Shown: one piece after another, positions 23,936-25,334 of the stretch | Layout of the letters: every line of letters begins with the position of its first letter | How positions within the stretch are numbered: the stretch's first letter is position 1 | Origin: an uncultured Bacteroidales bacterium | Lineage (GTDB): Bacteria > Bacteroidota > Bacteroidia > Bacteroidales > Paludibacteraceae | DNA: 25,334 nucleotides | NCBI GenBank assembly: GCA_937916355.1 | Contig: CALFTM010000074.1 | Span: forward strand, 1-25,334 | Direction: 5' to 3' | Translations under genes and position numbers: made by a program | The notes under the pieces: generated by a model | The model's input: the letters and a program-made list of their open reading frames with translations, nothing else | What the model was told of the DNA's origin: nothing | The model's database searches: none

Positions 23936-24091
23936 TCCCCACTACGCACCCAAACCACGCCCTGAAAGGGCAACCCCCATCAGCCGTGGGCTCCGCCCTC
24001 GGCAATGCCGCACACAACAAAACTCGCCCCAACGGGGCAAAATCATTTTATTGATTTCGGTTGCTACCGTCGGGGCGAATCGCATTCGCCC
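23936..24091 (+). repeat. REP-like hairpin repeat, copy A
   Basis: A GC-rich element in an AT-rich spacer, built from small hairpins: GCCCT-GAA-AGGGC (23959-23971), GCCG-T-GGGC-TCC-GCCC-T-CGGC (23983-24003), GCCCC-AAC-GGGGC (24026-24038) and GGGCGAAT-CGC-ATTCGCCC (24073-24091). A second direct copy starts at 25190. Between 23959 and 24081 the copies differ at about 9 of 123 positions by my count, with identical spacing of the hairpins. It resembles dispersed Bacteroidetes repeats of the REP/BIME kind; that family link is from memory. Confidence 0.8.
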
Positions 24092-24143
24092 TGTTTTATA
24101 TTCACACTGAATTGTACCGAGACTTCGTCCATGGCTACCAACG

Positions 24144-24329
24144 TTACGCTTTGTACAAGTCTTTTAGGCAGGGAGATATGTCGGGTAGTGGCATACTTGA
24201 AACCTGCGTTAGCACCCCGAAACTCATTTCGTTTCGTGTAACTCTAAAAAGTGCGTCAAAACGCTCCATGATTGAAAATACGCCTCGCAAAGGAACGAAT
24301 TTATCGGATTTTATTCGTACCTTCGCCAT
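24144..24329 (-). pseudogene. IS1380-type transposase remnant (N-terminal fragment)
   Basis: From the ATG at 24329 the minus strand reads MAKVRIKSDKFVPLRGVFSI then MERFDALFR. This resembles the N-terminus of Bacteroides IS1380-group transposases (MAK.xIKSxKxxPFGGIFxIMExFD) as I remember it. The likeness stops near residue 29 (about 24243); the frame then runs on as unrelated sequence to a stop at 24144. The rest of the transposase (over 350 residues, with its DDE residues) is missing, so it cannot be active. The 5' side keeps non-coding sequence that may be the original IS end. It lies between the two REP-like repeats. Confidence 0.55.
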
Positions 24330-24337
24330 ATTAGATT

Positions 24338-24397
24338 CTGTGTCAGTAAAAAATTTGTTTTTTTTGCAACACTGAGACAAGTGATTTTCTGACACAG
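24338..24397. repeat. Inverted repeats upstream of the transposase remnant
   Basis: CTGTGTCAG (24338-24346) pairs exactly with CTGACACAG (24389-24397). An overlapping second pair is GCAACACT (24366-24373) with AGTGTTGC (24452-24459). They may be part of the left end of the IS, with the outer boundary near 24460-24475, but no target duplication could be identified. Confidence 0.45.
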
Positions 24398-24481
24398 CAA
24401 AATTTCGAGTAACTTTTTGTTGCTCAGAATCTTAAAAGTTTTTATTTATGTAGTGTTGCGGAAATTAGGATATTAGACTAT

Positions 24482-25066
24482 ATGGTTCGTGGTAATTTAC
24501 TTTTTTTTATTTTGTTAATCCTTGTATCTTGTAATCCTATACATACAAAATACAGATATTCTATTGATTCAACGGTTGAACATATTGATTTGTATTTTGA
24601 TAAATCAATTGTAACTGAACGTAGAACTATTTTATTACCGTGTAAAGAAAGATATTATGTTGAAAAACAAGCAGTCTATACAACTATTGGTAAAGGAAAA
24701 ATTTGTATAGATTCCATAACTAATTCAGCTACGACAGATATAAATGGACAAATTGTAAATTTAGATAGTATTTATACTAATAACTTATGCTTGGATAGTA
24801 TTATATCTGCGTATGTAGACTATGACGATAAAATAAAATCTTCCCGACCTCCTTATTCGGGCACTCAACTTGATAAAATATTAGATAGACAATTCATTAT
24901 AAAAAATCTATTTCACAATTCATTTTTAAATGAGAATGACACGCTACTTTATGATGAGAATTCTCCTAACTATATTTTTAATTTTAATGCTGGGCTAATA
25001 GGATATGTTGATTCTAAAATTGATACGGCTGAGTGCATTAGGATTATTAACTCTTTTGAGAATTAA
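24482..25066 (+). CDS. Orphan lipoprotein, AT-rich, function unknown
   Basis: A protein of 194 residues starting MVRGNLLFFILLILVSC: a lipoprotein signal with Cys17. The mature part (NPIHTKYRYSIDSTVEHIDLYF ...) is rich in Ile, Asn, Asp and Tyr, with a repeated xLDSI(Y/I) pattern (VNLDSIYT, LCLDSIIS) and no recognised domain. Codon use is much more AT-rich than in the dcw genes or glsAB. It lies between two direct REP-like repeats and just after an IS remnant, so acquisition by transfer is likely. No TAnnTTTG box is evident in the 60 bases upstream. It could be a surface or envelope protein; I do not assign a function. Confidence 0.72.
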   Translation: MVRGNLLFFILLILVSCNPIHTKYRYSIDSTVEHIDLYFDKSIVTERRTILLPCKERYYVEKQAVYTTIGKGKICIDSITNSATTDINGQIVNLDSIYTNNLCLDSIISAYVDYDDKIKSSRPPYSGTQLDKILDRQFIIKNLFHNSFLNENDTLLYDENSPNYIFNFNAGLIGYVDSKIDTAECIRIINSFEN

Positions 25067-25081
25067 AGTGATGTTGGGAGG

Positions 25082-25110
25082 CGAATGGTTGTTTTTTTGC
25101 CACCCATTCG
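25082..25110 (+). terminator. Possible terminator after the orphan lipoprotein
   Basis: A perfect 7-bp stem, CGAATGG (25082-25088) with CCATTCG (25104-25110), 16 bases after the stop. The T-run is in the loop rather than after the stem, so termination is doubtful. Confidence 0.3.
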
Positions 25111-25189
25111 GTCGGATTTGCAATTGCACTGCCTCGAGTATAATCATTTTCAATACTCCAACAAACCAAGCTATACACATTCCCAATTT

Positions 25190-25334
25190 TCCCCACTGTG
25201 CACTAAACTACGCCCTGAAAGGGCAACCCCCATCAGACGTGGGCACCGCCCTCGGAAATTAGGCACAGAACAAAACTCGCCCCAACGGGGCAAAAACATT
25301 TTATTGATTTCGGTTGCTACCGTTGGGGCGAATC
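25190..25334 (+). repeat. REP-like hairpin repeat, copy B, cut by window end
   Basis: A direct copy of the element at 23936: hairpins GCCCT-GAA-AGGGC (25212-25224), GGGC-ACC-GCCC (25241-25251), GCCCC-AAC-GGGGC (25279-25291) and the start of GGGCGAAT (25326). Changes relative to copy A mostly fall in the weaker second hairpin and its 3' side; the first and third hairpins are unchanged. Confidence 0.8.

Noticed and set aside
24995..25186. 63-codon minus-strand frame MGMCIAWFVGVLKMI...
   Set aside because: It overlaps the lipoprotein 3' end in antisense, has no family likeness, and its length is expected by chance.
23936..25334. CRISPR array from the GC-rich repeats
   Set aside because: There are only two long copies 1.25 kb apart with a gene between them; no short regularly spaced repeats and no cas genes.

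Overview
This window comes from a member of the Bacteroidota, most likely the order Bacteroidales. The evidence is the Bacteroides-type promoter boxes (TTTG, about 19-21 bases, TAnnTTTG) in front of several transcripts, a GH5 glycosidase with a C-terminal tail of the type IX secretion (Por) kind, lipoproteins with acidic residues right after the lipid-bearing cysteine, a Bacteroidetes-type glycine-lipid acyltransferase pair, and a division/cell-wall (dcw) cluster in the order typical of this phylum. I cannot name the genus from sequence alone.

Layout. Bases 1-1381 (minus strand): the 5' part of a tRNA-Thr, then hpf and a XerC/D-type recombinase. Bases 1715-18042 (minus strand): one long dcw operon read mraZ-rsmH-ftsL-ftsI-murE-mraY-murD-ftsW-murG-murC-ftsQ-ftsA-ftsZ-ldcA. 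Its genes are separated by 2-69 bases, and ldcA overlaps the end of ftsZ. It supplies the cytoplasmic steps of peptidoglycan precursor synthesis (MurC, MurD, MurE), the lipid steps (MraY, MurG), the septal synthase pair (FtsW, FtsI), the linker proteins (FtsL, FtsQ) and the Z-ring with its membrane anchor (FtsZ, FtsA). murF and ddl are absent from the cluster. Upstream of mraZ there is a 10-bp-periodic array that looks like an MraZ operator overlapping the promoter.

Bases 18321-20232 (plus strand) hold a divergent two-gene operon for an O-acyltransferase and an N-acyltransferase, matching the glsA-glsB glycine (amino-acid) lipid pathway of Bacteroides. A perfect hairpin at 20280-20309 separates it from convergent minus-strand genes. 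Bases 20330-23226 carry a small lipoprotein, a secreted GH5 endoglucanase, an orphan 3' coding fragment with its own terminator, and a second small lipoprotein bracketed by two copies of a 19-bp palindrome. tRNA-Pro(TGG) and tRNA-Arg(CCT) follow, each with a recognisable promoter and downstream hairpin.

Bases 23936-25334 are an accessory patch: two direct copies of a ~145-bp hairpin-rich REP-like repeat flank a remnant that looks like an IS1380-type transposase 5' end and an AT-rich orphan lipoprotein gene. I found no CRISPR array, no complete transposon and no clear new defence or biosynthetic system. The most unusual material is in the small intergenic elements between 22.4 and 23.4 kb and the repeat-flanked patch after 23.9 kb.
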